Assembly: GCF_014359905.1 (NCBI RefSeq)
Contig: NZ_JACIYP010000054.1
Location: 1 to 35,412 of the forward strand
Length of the DNA: 35,412 bases
Direction: 5' to 3'
Source: Hoeflea sp.
Lineage (GTDB): Bacteria > Pseudomonadota > Alphaproteobacteria > Rhizobiales > Rhizobiaceae
Below are positions 8,506 to 20,136 of this stretch, piece after piece. Under the pieces are notes generated by a model. That model did not search any database. It was not told the DNA's origin and saw nothing but the letters and a program-made list of their open reading frames with translations. The translations under genes and the position numbers were made by a program. Positions within the stretch are counted from its first letter, which is position 1; the number at the start of each line of letters is the position of its first letter.

Positions 8506-9283
8506 GTGGAACACAATGTTGCAGCCTCACGTTTGCAGGGAACCAGCGCCCACGCGCTGGAGCTTGAAGGCGTGGCTCGTCATTTTGGCGCACTGGTCGC
8601 CCTGACTGGCATCAACATGAGGATCGCGCCCGGCGAACGGCGCGCGGTCCTCGGCTCCAACGGCGCGGGCAAGACCACGCTGTTCAACGCCGTCACGGGT
8701 GATTTTCTGCCCACAGCCGGACGCATCCGTTTCTTTGGCGAGGACATCACCGAACTGGCGCCGCATGAGCGCATTCGCCGTGGTCTGCGCCGGACCTACC
8801 AGATCTCGCAGTTGTTCACCAATTTGTCGGTGCTGGATTCAATTTATCTGGCCTGCCGCGGGGTTTCGCGCCGGCGCTTTTCGCTGCTGCGCCCCTCGCC
8901 GTCGGACACCAACATGGCGCAGGCAGAATCCATCATGCATGTGGTGCATCTGGATGGTGACCGCGACAAGCTGGTGGGCACCCTCTCCCACGGCCAGCAG
9001 CGCCAGCTCGAAATTGCCCTGGCGCTCGCGGGTGCGCCGCGCTTCATCCTGTTTGACGAGCCTGCCGCCGGCCTGTCTCCGACCGAACGCCGCGACCTCG
9101 TCGCCATTCTCAACGCTTTGCCGAAGTATATCGGCTACATCATCATCGAGCATGACCTCGATGTGGCGCTGCGTGTGTCCGAATATGTCTCGATGATGCA
9201 CAACGGCAAGCTGTTCAAGGAAGGCACGCCCGAAGAGATCGAAAACGACCCGATGGTGCAGGAAATCTATCTCGGAGGCGGTC

Positions 9284-9291
<8 letters not shown>
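8506..9291 (+). CDS. ABC transporter ATP-binding protein (LivG-like)
   Basis: The 261-residue ATPase has Walker A GSNGAGKTT at 50-58, a variant signature LSHGQQRQ, Walker B FILFDEP and the switch histidine in IIIEHDLDV. The insertion after the Q-loop is typical of LivG. I used the GTG at 8506, preceded by AGGGA, since no ATG lies before the conserved start of the domain. It overlaps the next gene by 8 bases. Confidence 0.9.
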
Positions 9292-11502
<2,211 letters not shown>

Positions 11503-11503
<1 letters not shown>

Positions 11504-12333
11504 TGGCAAGATTTGAGCGCAAGGCAATTATCGACCGGTTGCAGCAGATGAAGCGCGACCGCGTTCCGATCATCGGCGGTGGCGCGGGAACCGGTCTGTC
11601 GGCCAAATGCGAGGAACAGGGCGGCATCGATCTGATCGTCATCTATAATTCGGGCCGTTACCGCATGGCCGGCCGCGGCTCGCTGTCGGGTCTGATGGCC
11701 TACGGCAACGCCAATGACGTGGTCGTGGAAATGGCGCACGAAATCCTGCCCGTGGTCAAGAACACGCCGGTTCTGGCAGGCGTCAATGGCACGGATCCGT
11801 TCTGTATCTTCGACAAGTTTCTGGGCGACCTCAAGGATCTCGGTTTCGCCGGGGTACAGAACTTCCCCACCGTCGGCCTGATCGATGGCACCTTCCGCGC
11901 CAATCTCGAAGAGACCGGCATGTCCTATGGGCTCGAGGTCGACATGATTGCGGCCGCTCATCAACTGGACATGCTGACCACGCCCTATGTCTTCTGCGAG
12001 GACGACGCCACTGCAATGGCGAAGGCCGGTGCGGACATCATTGTCTGCCATCTGGGCCTGACCACAGGCGGCTCCATCGGTGCGGAGACCTCGCTGAGGC
12101 TCGAGGACTGTCCGGCGATGGTCGATGCCTGGTCGGAAGCAGCATTGAAAGTCAACAAGGATGTGCTGGTGCTGGTGCATGGCGGCCCGGTATCGTCCCC
12201 CGATGATGCAAGCTTCGTGCTCAACCGCACCAGCAATTGCCATGGGTTCTATGGTGCATCATCAATGGAGCGACTGCCCACGGAGCAGGCGCTGACGGAA
12301 CAAACACGCAAATTCAAGGCGGTCACCTTCTAG
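11503..12333 (+). CDS. PEP-hydrolase-family TIM-barrel protein (Tm-1 C-terminal-type domain)
   Basis: The 276-residue protein belongs to the TIM-barrel family annotated as phosphoenolpyruvate hydrolase-like or TIM-barrel signal transduction. Visible motifs are [60 protein letters not shown] and [12 protein letters not shown]. The GTG at 11503 shares one base with the previous stop (TAGTG) and follows AGGAGA, so the two genes are translationally coupled. In plant Tm-1 the two domains are one chain, so these two gene products likely work together. The enzymatic role is unknown. Confidence 0.87.
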
Positions 12334-12387
12334 GCAACATGCCCGGGACGCCAAGAACGAAGACTTGAATACTGGGAGGAATGAAAT

Positions 12388-14577
12388 ATGTCTGGCGAAA
12401 TGCTTGGAACAGCATTGCTGTGGCTCATCGGCTTTGCAATCGCAGTCGTCATCGCGGTCTATATCCTGCGGTGGTTGTATCGCAGGTCGACAAAGGAAAT
12501 CGCGTTCGTTCGGACCGGTTTCCTTGGTGAGAAGGTGGTCGTCAACGGCGGCGCTTTCGTCATTCCCGTGTTGCACGAAACCACCCCGGTGAACATGAAT
12601 GTCATCCGCATCGAGGTGAAGCGCGAGAACGATCACGCGCTGATCACCAAGAACCGCATGCGCGTCGACATTTCCGCCGAATTCTTCGTCCGCGTCGGCT
12701 CCTCCCGCGACGCGGTAGCGTCCGCCGCCCAGACACTCGGCCGCCGCACCATGCAGGAAGACGGCCTGCGCACACTGCTGGAAGGCAAGTTCGCATCCTC
12801 CATGCGCACTGTGGCCGCGCGCATGGCATTGGAAGACATGCACGAGCAGCGCGGAGAATTTGCCAAGGAAGTGCGGGATCTTGCGGCTGAATCGCTGGCG
12901 CACAACGGCCTTGATCTCGAATCCGTGGCCGTCGTCGATCTCGACCAAACCGGGCTGGAATATTTCGATCCCTCGAACGCCTTTGATGCCGATGGCCTGA
13001 CCCAGATCACCGAATCGATCGAGGCGCGGCGCAAGATGCGCAACGAGATCGAACAGCGCACTCTGGTGGAAATCCGCACCCAGAACCTCCATGCCCAGAA
13101 GCAGGTCTACGACATTGACCGCGACCAGGAATATGCGCGGCTTGAACAGGAACGGGAGCTTGAGGTTCGACGCGCAGCACAGCGCACCGAACTTGTTCGC
13201 GAACGCGCGCTGCGCGATCAGGAATCGGAGCAGGCGCAACTCGCCTCCCGCGAGGCGATCGAGAAATCAAGGCTCGCCCAGGAGCGCGCGATCACCGATG
13301 AACGCATCAAGTCCGAAGAGGATACCCAGCGCCGCGAGATCGCACGTCGGCGGACCATCGATGAAGCCGAGATGAAGACCCGCGAGAAGACCGAGCGCGA
13401 GGAAATCGCTCTTGAACTCGAGCTCGAAAAGGCCCGGATCAAGCGGGACCTCGAGCAGCGCGAGCTGGAAATCGCCCGCGAGAAATCCGTCGAGATCTAT
13501 GCACTCGAGCGCCAGATCGCGGTCGCCGCCAAGGCGGTCGAACTGGCCACCGCGGAAGCGGAGAAGAAGCGCAACGACATCGTCCAGGCGCAGCTGAACG
13601 AAGCCGAGCGCATTGCCCAGGAACGCGCGCTTGACGAGGTCCGCATTGAACGCGAACGCCGACTCGACGAATTGCAGATCGCCAAGCGGCAGGCCTTCGA
13701 GGAAGCCGAAATCGCCATGGGCGAGGAAATCGAACGGGCGCGTCTCGCCACCGAGCGCGCCGTGGCCGAAGCCACCATCCTCAACGAGCGTGAAATCCGC
13801 ACCGCGCGCGTCAACCGCGACCGTTTTGTCGAAATGGCCGAAATGGAAAAGGCCATCGAACTGGCCAAGAAATCGCAGGAGCGCTCTTCCGCCCTTGCCG
13901 CGGCGTCAGCGGTTCGCACCAAGGCCATCCAGGCCGAGGAGCAGACCTTGACGGCGCGCGAAACCGAGATCGCCGAGCGTCGCAAGCTGACGGAAATCAT
14001 CGCCACCCAGCGGGAGACGGAGACACAGGCTCTGCGGGTGACGGCAAAAGCCGACGCCGAGATGAAGGCCGCCAAGAGCCTGGCCGAAGCGCACAAGATC
14101 GCAGCGGTCGCAAATGCGGAAGCCGAGAAGATTTCGGCTCTCGCGGCAGCCGAGCGCTATCAAGTGGATGCTGCCGGAAGGCGGGCACTCAACGATTCCG
14201 AAAACGTTCTCTCCGAACCCGCTCGCCAGGCCCGTATCCGCGAGAAACTGCTCGACAAGATCGAGGGCATCGTTCGCGAAAGCGTCAAGCCGATGGAGAA
14301 GATCGAAGGCATCAAGATCCTTCATGTCGACGGCATGCATGGCGGCGGCGAAGGCGGCCGCAAGAATGTCACCGATGAGGTCATCGATTCCGCTCTACGC
14401 TACCGGGTGCAGGCGCCGATGATCGACAATCTGATGAAGGAGATCGGCATCGAAGGCGGTTCGATGGGACGCATGACAGACGTGCTGCGCGACGCCAAGG
14501 ACATGTCTTCGTTGGTTCAGAAAGCCGAAGGCAAGAAGCTGGACAAGCCGTCCGATGATGATGACCGGGATCGCTGA
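12388..14577 (+). CDS. Flotillin-like SPFH/Band 7 protein with long coiled coil
   Basis: The 729-residue protein resembles YqiK/flotillin. It has an N-terminal membrane segment (about residues 8-27), an SPFH domain to about residue 200 (EIAFVRTGFLGEKVVVNGGA, VDISAEFFVRVG), a very long charged coiled coil rich in Glu/Arg repeats (about 205-600), and a C-terminal flotillin tail (GRRALNDSENVLSE, RYRVQAPMIDNLMKEIGIEG). Flotillins organise membrane microdomains. GGGAGGA precedes the ATG. It sits inside a catabolic operon on the same strand, 54 bases after the TIM-barrel gene, which is unusual. The link to transport or metabolism is an inference. Confidence 0.88.
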   Translation: MSGEMLGTALLWLIGFAIAVVIAVYILRWLYRRSTKEIAFVRTGFLGEKVVVNGGAFVIPVLHETTPVNMNVIRIEVKRENDHALITKNRMRVDISAEFFVRVGSSRDAVASAAQTLGRRTMQEDGLRTLLEGKFASSMRTVAARMALEDMHEQRGEFAKEVRDLAAESLAHNGLDLESVAVVDLDQTGLEYFDPSNAFDADGLTQITESIEARRKMRNEIEQRTLVEIRTQNLHAQKQVYDIDRDQEYARLEQERELEVRRAAQRTELVRERALRDQESEQAQLASREAIEKSRLAQERAITDERIKSEEDTQRREIARRRTIDEAEMKTREKTEREEIALELELEKARIKRDLEQRELEIAREKSVEIYALERQIAVAAKAVELATAEAEKKRNDIVQAQLNEAERIAQERALDEVRIERERRLDELQIAKRQAFEEAEIAMGEEIERARLATERAVAEATILNEREIRTARVNRDRFVEMAEMEKAIELAKKSQERSSALAAASAVRTKAIQAEEQTLTARETEIAERRKLTEIIATQRETETQALRVTAKADAEMKAAKSLAEAHKIAAVANAEAEKISALAAAERYQVDAAGRRALNDSENVLSEPARQARIREKLLDKIEGIVRESVKPMEKIEGIKILHVDGMHGGGEGGRKNVTDEVIDSALRYRVQAPMIDNLMKEIGIEGGSMGRMTDVLRDAKDMSSLVQKAEGKKLDKPSDDDDRDR

Positions 14578-14586
14578 GGCAGGATC

Positions 14587-15027
14587 ATGACCACTGTGTA
14601 CGTTTCAGCCGTGATCCCGGCGCCGGCATCGACTGTCTGGGGATGGGTACGCGACTTCAATGCGCTCCCGCGCTGGACCCCGTTCGTCGCCGACAGCCGG
14701 ATCGAGCAGAACCTGCCGTCGGACAAGGTCGGCTGCATCCGAAACTTCGTCCTCAAGGATGGTGGCCGGATCCGCGAGCAGCTTCTGGGGCTCTCGGATT
14801 ACGAGATGAGCTGCACCTATTCGATCCTCGAAAGCCCGATGGCGGTGGAAAATTATGTCGCAAAGCTGTCGCTGACCCCGGTCACCGATACCAACACCAC
14901 ATTCGCGGAGTGGCAGGCGGATTTTGATTGCCCGGCGGAGAAGGAACGCGAATTGACCCAGCAGATCGGCGTCAACGTGTTCAAGGCGGCGTTCGATGCG
15001 CTGAAGCTGAAAGCGGCCGGGCGGTGA
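14587..15027 (+). CDS. SRPBCC-family protein (polyketide cyclase/START-like)
   Basis: The 146-residue single-domain protein has the START/Bet v 1-like pattern: VIPAPASTVWGWVRDFNALP at the N-terminus, then DGGRIREQLLGL, and a long C-terminal helix. SRPBCC proteins bind hydrophobic ligands in a deep pocket, and some are cyclases or hydrolases. It is clearly paralogous to the N-terminal domain of the next gene (FNALPRW versus FNSHDQW; GGRIREQLLGL versus GGRLREQLLRL). It starts 9 bases after the flotillin stop. Confidence 0.85.
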   Translation: MTTVYVSAVIPAPASTVWGWVRDFNALPRWTPFVADSRIEQNLPSDKVGCIRNFVLKDGGRIREQLLGLSDYEMSCTYSILESPMAVENYVAKLSLTPVTDTNTTFAEWQADFDCPAEKERELTQQIGVNVFKAAFDALKLKAAGR

Positions 15028-15073
15028 CCCTGTCTGCCACCGTCATTGATCCGGTTTCAGTAGCGCGAGGCCT

Positions 15074-16624
15074 GTGAGCGCAATGGTCCGCGTTGTCCAA
15101 TCCGCAGTCATCGACGCTCCATTGGATGAGGTCTGGCGGCTGTTGCGCGACTTCAACAGCCACGATCAATGGCATCCGGCAATTGCCGAAAGCCGCATCG
15201 AGGACGGGCATCCGGCGGACATGGTGGGCGCTGTGCGGTCGTTTTCGCTCACCGACGGTGGCCGCCTGCGAGAACAATTGCTGCGCCTCAACGACCGCGA
15301 TCATGAACTTACCTATTGCCTGCTGGAAGCGCCATTGCCGCTTTACGGCTATGTCGCGAAGATCAAGCTCCGCCCTGTAACTGAAACCGGTCAGACGTTC
15401 TGGCAATGGGAATCCAGCTTCACCACGCCGAAGGATCAACAGGCCACGCTTTCCGATCTGGTGGCGAACGGAATCTACCGGGCCGGCATGCGGGCGCTGG
15501 AGGCCTATCTGAGTACGCCTGCCCCGCGTCCTGCCCATCCGGGGCCTGCGGTTTCACCCCGGATCACGGACATTGCCTCGCCGGACACCGGCGACACTCG
15601 CCAACTGGTCCACGTGCCTCAGGTGACTGCCGGTTCTGGCGAAACAATGACTTCCGACGCCATTGTGATGGACCGTCATGGTGGCCCCGAGGTTCTGCAG
15701 TTGCGGCAGGTCAAGGTCCCTGCCCCGGGACCGGGTCAGGTTCGCATCCGCCAGTCCTTTGTCGGTGTCAATTTCATCGACGTCTATTGCCGGACCGGGT
15801 ATTTCGACCTGCTCAAGCCGCCCGGTGTGCCGGGAATGGAGGCCGCGGGAACGGTGGAGTCGGTCGGGCCCGGTGTGGCCCATCTTTCGCCTGGCGACAG
15901 GGTTGCCTATGCCTGCGGCCCCGTCGGCGCCTATACCGCCTGCCGCACCATGGACGCGGAACTGGTGGTACCCATCCCCGTCTGGTTTTCAGACGAGATC
16001 GCCGCCGCTGGCCTGCTCAAGGGCGTCTCCGCCGGGTTCTTGCTGCATGACGTACATTCGGTGCAGCCAGGCCAGCATTTGGTCATCCATGCCGCTGCGG
16101 GCGGTGTCGGCTCTCTGGTGGTGCAATGGGCGCGCGCAATCAGTGCGCATGTCATTGCCACCGTTTCAAACCACGACAAGGCTCAGCGTGCCCGTCAGCT
16201 CGGCGCGCATGATGTCATTATCGGACGTGGTGCTGAATTCGTCGACGCAGTGATGGACATCACCCAGGGCAGAGGCGCTAACGTCATCTATGACGCCATC
16301 GGCCGTGACAGCTTCGACTGGTCGATAGCAGCTCTTGCCATACGGGGCCATCTTGTCAGCTTCGGTCAGGCCTCCGGCCCGATCGGCGAGAAAGATATCG
16401 GCGGTCTGGCGTCGAAATCCGTCACCCTTTCGCGGCCCAATTACGGCCACTACACTGGCACCCGCGCCGAGATGCAGATGCAGAGCGCGCGGCTGTTTGA
16501 TGCGCTCGAACGCGGCTACCTCAAGATTGATGCGCCTACGGTATACCCCTTGGCCGATGCAGCCCGAGCCCATGACGATCTGGAAAACAGCAGAACCACC
16601 GGATCGATTGTGCTGAAAGCATGA
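15074..16624 (+). CDS. SRPBCC domain fused to zinc-independent quinone oxidoreductase
   Basis: The 516-residue protein carries an SRPBCC domain (about 4-147), a Pro-rich linker (148-190) and an NADPH:quinone oxidoreductase-type MDR domain (about 192-516). The MDR part has VGVNFIDVYCRTGYF, GMEAAGTVESVGPGV and the nucleotide-binding AAAGGVGSLVVQWA, and it lacks the structural-zinc cysteine cluster. I used the GTG at 15074, preceded by GAGG, rather than the ATG at 15083. An internal ATG at 15647 lies at the second module but has no clear ribosome-binding site, so a fusion is most likely. It is the last gene of the operon. A ligand-binding domain joined to an oxidoreductase suggests reduction of a hydrophobic, possibly aromatic or enone, intermediate. 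Confidence 0.85.
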   Translation: MSAMVRVVQSAVIDAPLDEVWRLLRDFNSHDQWHPAIAESRIEDGHPADMVGAVRSFSLTDGGRLREQLLRLNDRDHELTYCLLEAPLPLYGYVAKIKLRPVTETGQTFWQWESSFTTPKDQQATLSDLVANGIYRAGMRALEAYLSTPAPRPAHPGPAVSPRITDIASPDTGDTRQLVHVPQVTAGSGETMTSDAIVMDRHGGPEVLQLRQVKVPAPGPGQVRIRQSFVGVNFIDVYCRTGYFDLLKPPGVPGMEAAGTVESVGPGVAHLSPGDRVAYACGPVGAYTACRTMDAELVVPIPVWFSDEIAAAGLLKGVSAGFLLHDVHSVQPGQHLVIHAAAGGVGSLVVQWARAISAHVIATVSNHDKAQRARQLGAHDVIIGRGAEFVDAVMDITQGRGANVIYDAIGRDSFDWSIAALAIRGHLVSFGQASGPIGEKDIGGLASKSVTLSRPNYGHYTGTRAEMQMQSARLFDALERGYLKIDAPTVYPLADAARAHDDLENSRTTGSIVLKA

Positions 16625-16897
16625 ACTGGCAAGACCTCGCATGCTGCATCAAACTCCGATGAGGATTTGCTGAATTTTTGCGATATCCGGCTGACCCTGC
16701 CACCGAAAGCGACGAGGAGGCATAGGAATTTGCCACATAATGGCTACGGACCTACAGCAACGAACGGCCCAAAACGACCATTGGCGGCATCACACCCGCA
16801 CAAAAACTGCAAATGGCTGCGTGACTTCTACAATAGCGTCCCACTAAAAAAAGGGGGTTACCACGTCAACGGCACCCAAAGACCGGGTAGAGTCTGC
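16625..16897. other. Intergenic region between convergent operons
   Basis: This 273-base gap separates the ends of two convergent operons. I see no convincing coding sequence and no clear GC hairpin with a T run. It is less GC-rich than its flanks and contains A7 followed by G5 at about 16846-16857. Confidence 0.5.
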
Positions 16898-17860
16898 TTA
16901 AACACACCGGCGTTTGTTTATCATATCAGCCATGATGCAGAGCAGTTCGAACATGATGGTCGCACCCGCAAGTGCTGTCATGCCTGCCAGATCGAACGGA
17001 GGGGCCACTTCCACCACATCGGCGGCCACGATGTTGACGCCGTCCAGAAGCCGAACGAGTTCCTGTGCCTCGCGGGTTGAAAAACCGCCGATTTCAGGTG
17101 TGCCGGTTCCCGGTGCCATGGATGGGTCAATGCAGTCGATGTCAAACGATACATAGGTACGGCCGGAACCGACAATGCTGCGCGCCTCTTCCATCACGCT
17201 TGCGGCACCTCTCCGGACGAACTCTTCCATGTAGATGATCCTTATGCCCTGCGCCTTCGCCCAGCCATGCTCGTCAGGATCATAGACCGAACCCCGGATC
17301 CCGATCTGCACGACCCGCTTCGGATCCAGCAGGCCTTCCTCGATGGCCCGCCGAAACGGCGTTCCGTGGGTGAAGGGGTTGTCGCCGAAATAGGTGTCGT
17401 TTGTGTCGGAATGGGCATCGAAATGGATCATGCCGACAGGCGCGTCCTTTGCCACGGCGCGCATGACGGGCAATGTGGTCAGGTGATCGCCGCCGACTGA
17501 AAGCGGCAGTGCACCGGTGGCGACGATTTCCGCCATGCCTGCCTCGATGCGCGCCAGACCATCAAGCAGATTGATCGGATTGACCGACAAATCGCCCACA
17601 TCCGCCACATTGGCGATATCGAACGGGGCAACACCGCTGACATGATGCGCCCGTCGCATCAGGCTCGACTGGCTGCGGACTTCGCGCGGACCATGCCGTG
17701 CGCCCGCCCGGTTGGTCGTCCCGCCATCCCACGGAATTCCCACCAGCGCGATATCCAGTCCCTCGGCGGTGACCACAGCTGGCAGCCGCATGAATGTGGA
17801 ATGGCCGGCAAACCGCGGCACATCGGCTGCATCCACTGGCTGGTTGAACTTGTGCGCCAT
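16898..17860 (-). CDS. Ureohydrolase (arginase/agmatinase family)
   Basis: The 320-residue protein has all metal-binding signatures of the ureohydrolase fold: GGDH, DAHSD and DIDCIDP, which hold two Mn2+ (or Ni2+ in guanidine hydrolases) and cleave guanidino groups to urea. The ATG at 17860 follows AGGAAGG and is preferred to a longer frame starting at 17923 inside the neighbouring gene. It lies 4 bases after the creatininase stop. Possible substrates are agmatine, guanidinobutyrate, guanidinopropionate, guanidine or a creatine-like compound. The context (creatininase, SDRs, importer) argues against simple arginine use. Confidence 0.88.
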   Translation of the reverse strand: MAHKFNQPVDAADVPRFAGHSTFMRLPAVVTAEGLDIALVGIPWDGGTTNRAGARHGPREVRSQSSLMRRAHHVSGVAPFDIANVADVGDLSVNPINLLDGLARIEAGMAEIVATGALPLSVGGDHLTTLPVMRAVAKDAPVGMIHFDAHSDTNDTYFGDNPFTHGTPFRRAIEEGLLDPKRVVQIGIRGSVYDPDEHGWAKAQGIRIIYMEEFVRRGAASVMEEARSIVGSGRTYVSFDIDCIDPSMAPGTGTPEIGGFSTREAQELVRLLDGVNIVAADVVEVAPPFDLAGMTALAGATIMFELLCIMADMINKRRCV

Positions 17861-17864
17861 GGTC

Positions 17865-18656
17865 TTACCTTCCTGAGAATTCGCGGTTGACGATTTCGAC
17901 AATGCCCGCCTCGCAATCGGCAAGCAGCCATTCGCCCTTTTCAGCCGATGATCCTTCCGTCAGCGACAGAACGCCCGAGGGGGGAACTTCATCGCATGGC
18001 TTCGGGTAACGGTCATAGGGCAGAAACGCGGCGGGGCCGTCATGGCTCGCCTTGGTCAGATCCACAAGGTCGGGCCTGAGCGCCATCATCATCGATGTTT
18101 CAATGACGCTCGCATGTTCGAGTTCGATGCCGGGGTAGCCGTCGGGGAAAATTCGGTCGAGGGTTTCGCTGCGGACCATGTCCCAATGGTCGATCCGTAT
18201 GATGGTCAGGTCCGACACCCGTTCGCGACCAAGCACGTCAAGCGCAAGCTCGATTCCCTCGATTGTGGCTGCTATGTTTTCATAGTGGCCATTCACCGTG
18301 ACAATCTTGCGGATGTTTTGCCGGTAAAGATCGCAGATGACATCACGAATGATGAGCGAGAACGTGTTTGCAGTCAGGTTGATGGTGCCGGGAAAGCCGG
18401 GGCCGCCTCCGGTTTTGGGCTGACTCCGGTTGCCATAGGCAATGGTCGGCAAGACAAGCCCTGACACCTTCTTCGCTGCCCGTGCCGCGATGGCCGTCGG
18501 CAGCACCACATCGACATTGAGCGCCATGTGACGACCGTGCTGTTCAGTTGCACCCAGCGGCAGAAACACCGGCGCGCCAGCCGCAACGCGGCGCTCGACC
18601 TCCGGCCAGGGCAATTCGGCGTAATACACAGTCTCAGTCATGGTTTTGTCCATCAT
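17865..18656 (-). CDS. Creatininase-family amidohydrolase
   Basis: The 263-residue protein shows the metal ligands of creatinine amidohydrolase: E38 and H40 in GATEQHG, D49, and H124 and E126 in NGHYEN. The spacing matches that remembered for Pseudomonas creatininase (E34, H36, D45, H120, E122). The HYE triplet and Trp158 fit true creatininases better than the NGHGGN-type relatives. The lid tryptophan expected before the catalytic histidine (GWDIEH in creatininase) is Ile here (GIELEH), so the substrate may differ. The start at 18656 overlaps the SDR stop by 4 bases; ATGs at 18653 and 18641 are alternatives. The reaction would be cyclic amide opening, such as creatinine to creatine. Confidence 0.85.
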   Translation of the reverse strand: MMDKTMTETVYYAELPWPEVERRVAAGAPVFLPLGATEQHGRHMALNVDVVLPTAIAARAAKKVSGLVLPTIAYGNRSQPKTGGGPGFPGTINLTANTFSLIIRDVICDLYRQNIRKIVTVNGHYENIAATIEGIELALDVLGRERVSDLTIIRIDHWDMVRSETLDRIFPDGYPGIELEHASVIETSMMMALRPDLVDLTKASHDGPAAFLPYDRYPKPCDEVPPSGVLSLTEGSSAEKGEWLLADCEAGIVEIVNREFSGR

Positions 18657-19360
18657 GTCATCACCGCGCCACCATTGGCACCAAGGCATTGTCCGGTGAA
18701 AAAAGTTGCGCCCGGTCCCGCGAGGAATACAACGGCGGCGGCCACCTCGGCGGGTTGTCCGATGCGGCCCATGGGAAGGGCGGTTTCAAGCGCTTTTTGC
18801 TCGGTGCTCAGGCTGTCATAATTCAACAGAGGCGTATCGGTCGGCCCGGGCGCCACGGCGTTGACCAGAATGGCCGGGCTCAGCTCCCGTGCCCAGGATC
18901 GGGTCAGACCAATCATGGCAGCCTTGGTTGCGGCATAGACAGAAGCGCCAGCGCGACCCAGATAGGCGAGTTCGGAGGCAATATTTATGATGCGGCCACC
19001 CTCGCTCATGTGCGGGTGCACTTCGCGGGTGACGAGGATGGTGCCGCGGACATTGACCGCAAACATCCGGTCAATGTGATCACTGGTAATCGCGCCGAGA
19101 TCCCGCTCCTGCAGGATACCTGCATTGTTGACCAGAATATCAATACCGCCCAGCAGCTCTACGGCATTCCGGATAGCTGCAATGATGTCTGCTTCCGAGG
19201 TCAGGTCGCAGTTGAGGATCGGAAATGCCTGATCCGATTGAGCTATATCCAGGCCGACAACCTGCGCACCGGCTTGTGAAAGCGCGATCGCCGATGCAAG
19301 TCCGATTCCGCTTGCCGCGCCGGTGACCAAGGCGCTTTTTCCGTCAAGCGGCCTCACCAT
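18653..19360 (-). CDS. SDR-family oxidoreductase
   Basis: The 235-residue classical short-chain dehydrogenase has the cofactor motif TGAASGIGLA, NNAG, the active-site serine (INIASE) and YAATK. The acidic residue at the end of the second strand (VVGLDIAQ) suggests NAD(H). It overlaps the upstream SDR by 7 bases and the downstream creatininase by 4. It probably oxidises an alcohol, possibly a hydroxylated or ring-reduced guanidino compound; the substrate is unknown. Confidence 0.88.
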   Translation of the reverse strand: MVRPLDGKSALVTGAASGIGLASAIALSQAGAQVVGLDIAQSDQAFPILNCDLTSEADIIAAIRNAVELLGGIDILVNNAGILQERDLGAITSDHIDRMFAVNVRGTILVTREVHPHMSEGGRIINIASELAYLGRAGASVYAATKAAMIGLTRSWARELSPAILVNAVAPGPTDTPLLNYDSLSTEQKALETALPMGRIGQPAEVAAAVVFLAGPGATFFTGQCLGANGGAVMT

Positions 19361-20136
19361 GGAACTTCTCCCCGATCGACGCCCAGGGTCTGCCCGGTGA
19401 TATTGGCGGCGAGGCTCGAGCCCAGAAACAAATAGGTCGAGGCCATGTCGGCGGGTTCCATCAGGCCCGGCAGCGCCTGACCCGACATGATGCGCTCAAG
19501 AAGGATATCTTCGGGGACTTGCTCTTCCGCCGCCATGCGTCCGAGCGAGCGCATCGATGCCTCGGTCCGCACCCAGCCCGGACAGACCGCATTGACGCGG
19601 ATGCCGCGCGGCCCCAGTTCCGTGGCCCATGTCTTGGTTAGGCCGATGATGGCGTGCTTGCTTGCCACATAGGCTCCAAAGCGCGGCTCGCTGACCCGGC
19701 CCCAAATGGAGGCCGTGTTGATGACGGCTGCACCGGATACCATGCGCGGCAGCGCCAGGGTCGTAACCAGGGTGGTGCCGATGATGTTGATTTCGATGAC
19801 GCGGCGAAAGTCGTCAGCAGCCTTGTCGCTTCCGTCCTCAAGCGGCGTCATCAATTCGAGCCCTGCATTGTTGATGAGCACATCGATCTGCTCGAGCGGC
19901 TTGAGCGCGGCAGCAACTTCTGCCTTGTCGGAAATGTCGGCCACCGAAGCCGTCGCGCCCAGTTTTGACGCGACGTCCATGACAGACGCTTCGATGTCGA
20001 TCAGGTGCAGTCGAGCGCCAGCGGCAGCAAATCCTTCTGCGATCCCGAGCCCGATGCCGCGAAATGCACCGGTGATCACCACATTCCGGTTGGTGTAGTC
20101 GATGCGCATAGACCCCTCATCTGATCGGTTCATCAT
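19354..20136 (-). CDS. SDR-family oxidoreductase
   Basis: This 260-residue classical SDR has TGAFRGIGLG, NNAG, TASIWG and YVASK, with an Asp after the second strand (LIDIE) favouring NAD(H). The ATG at 20136 overlaps the ATPase stop (ATGA); the ATG at 20109, with GAGGGG just before it, is an equally good start. Two adjacent and clearly different SDRs suggest two sequential oxidations or a heteromer. Confidence 0.87.
   Translation of the reverse strand: MMNRSDEGSMRIDYTNRNVVITGAFRGIGLGIAEGFAAAGARLHLIDIEASVMDVASKLGATASVADISDKAEVAAALKPLEQIDVLINNAGLELMTPLEDGSDKAADDFRRVIEINIIGTTLVTTLALPRMVSGAAVINTASIWGRVSEPRFGAYVASKHAIIGLTKTWATELGPRGIRVNAVCPGWVRTEASMRSLGRMAAEEQVPEDILLERIMSGQALPGLMEPADMASTYLFLGSSLAANITGQTLGVDRGEVPW

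Noticed and set aside
16667..17080. 137-codon plus-strand open frame after the SRPBCC-reductase gene
   Set aside because: Its second part is antisense to the ureohydrolase and the first part shows no domain or ribosome-binding site.
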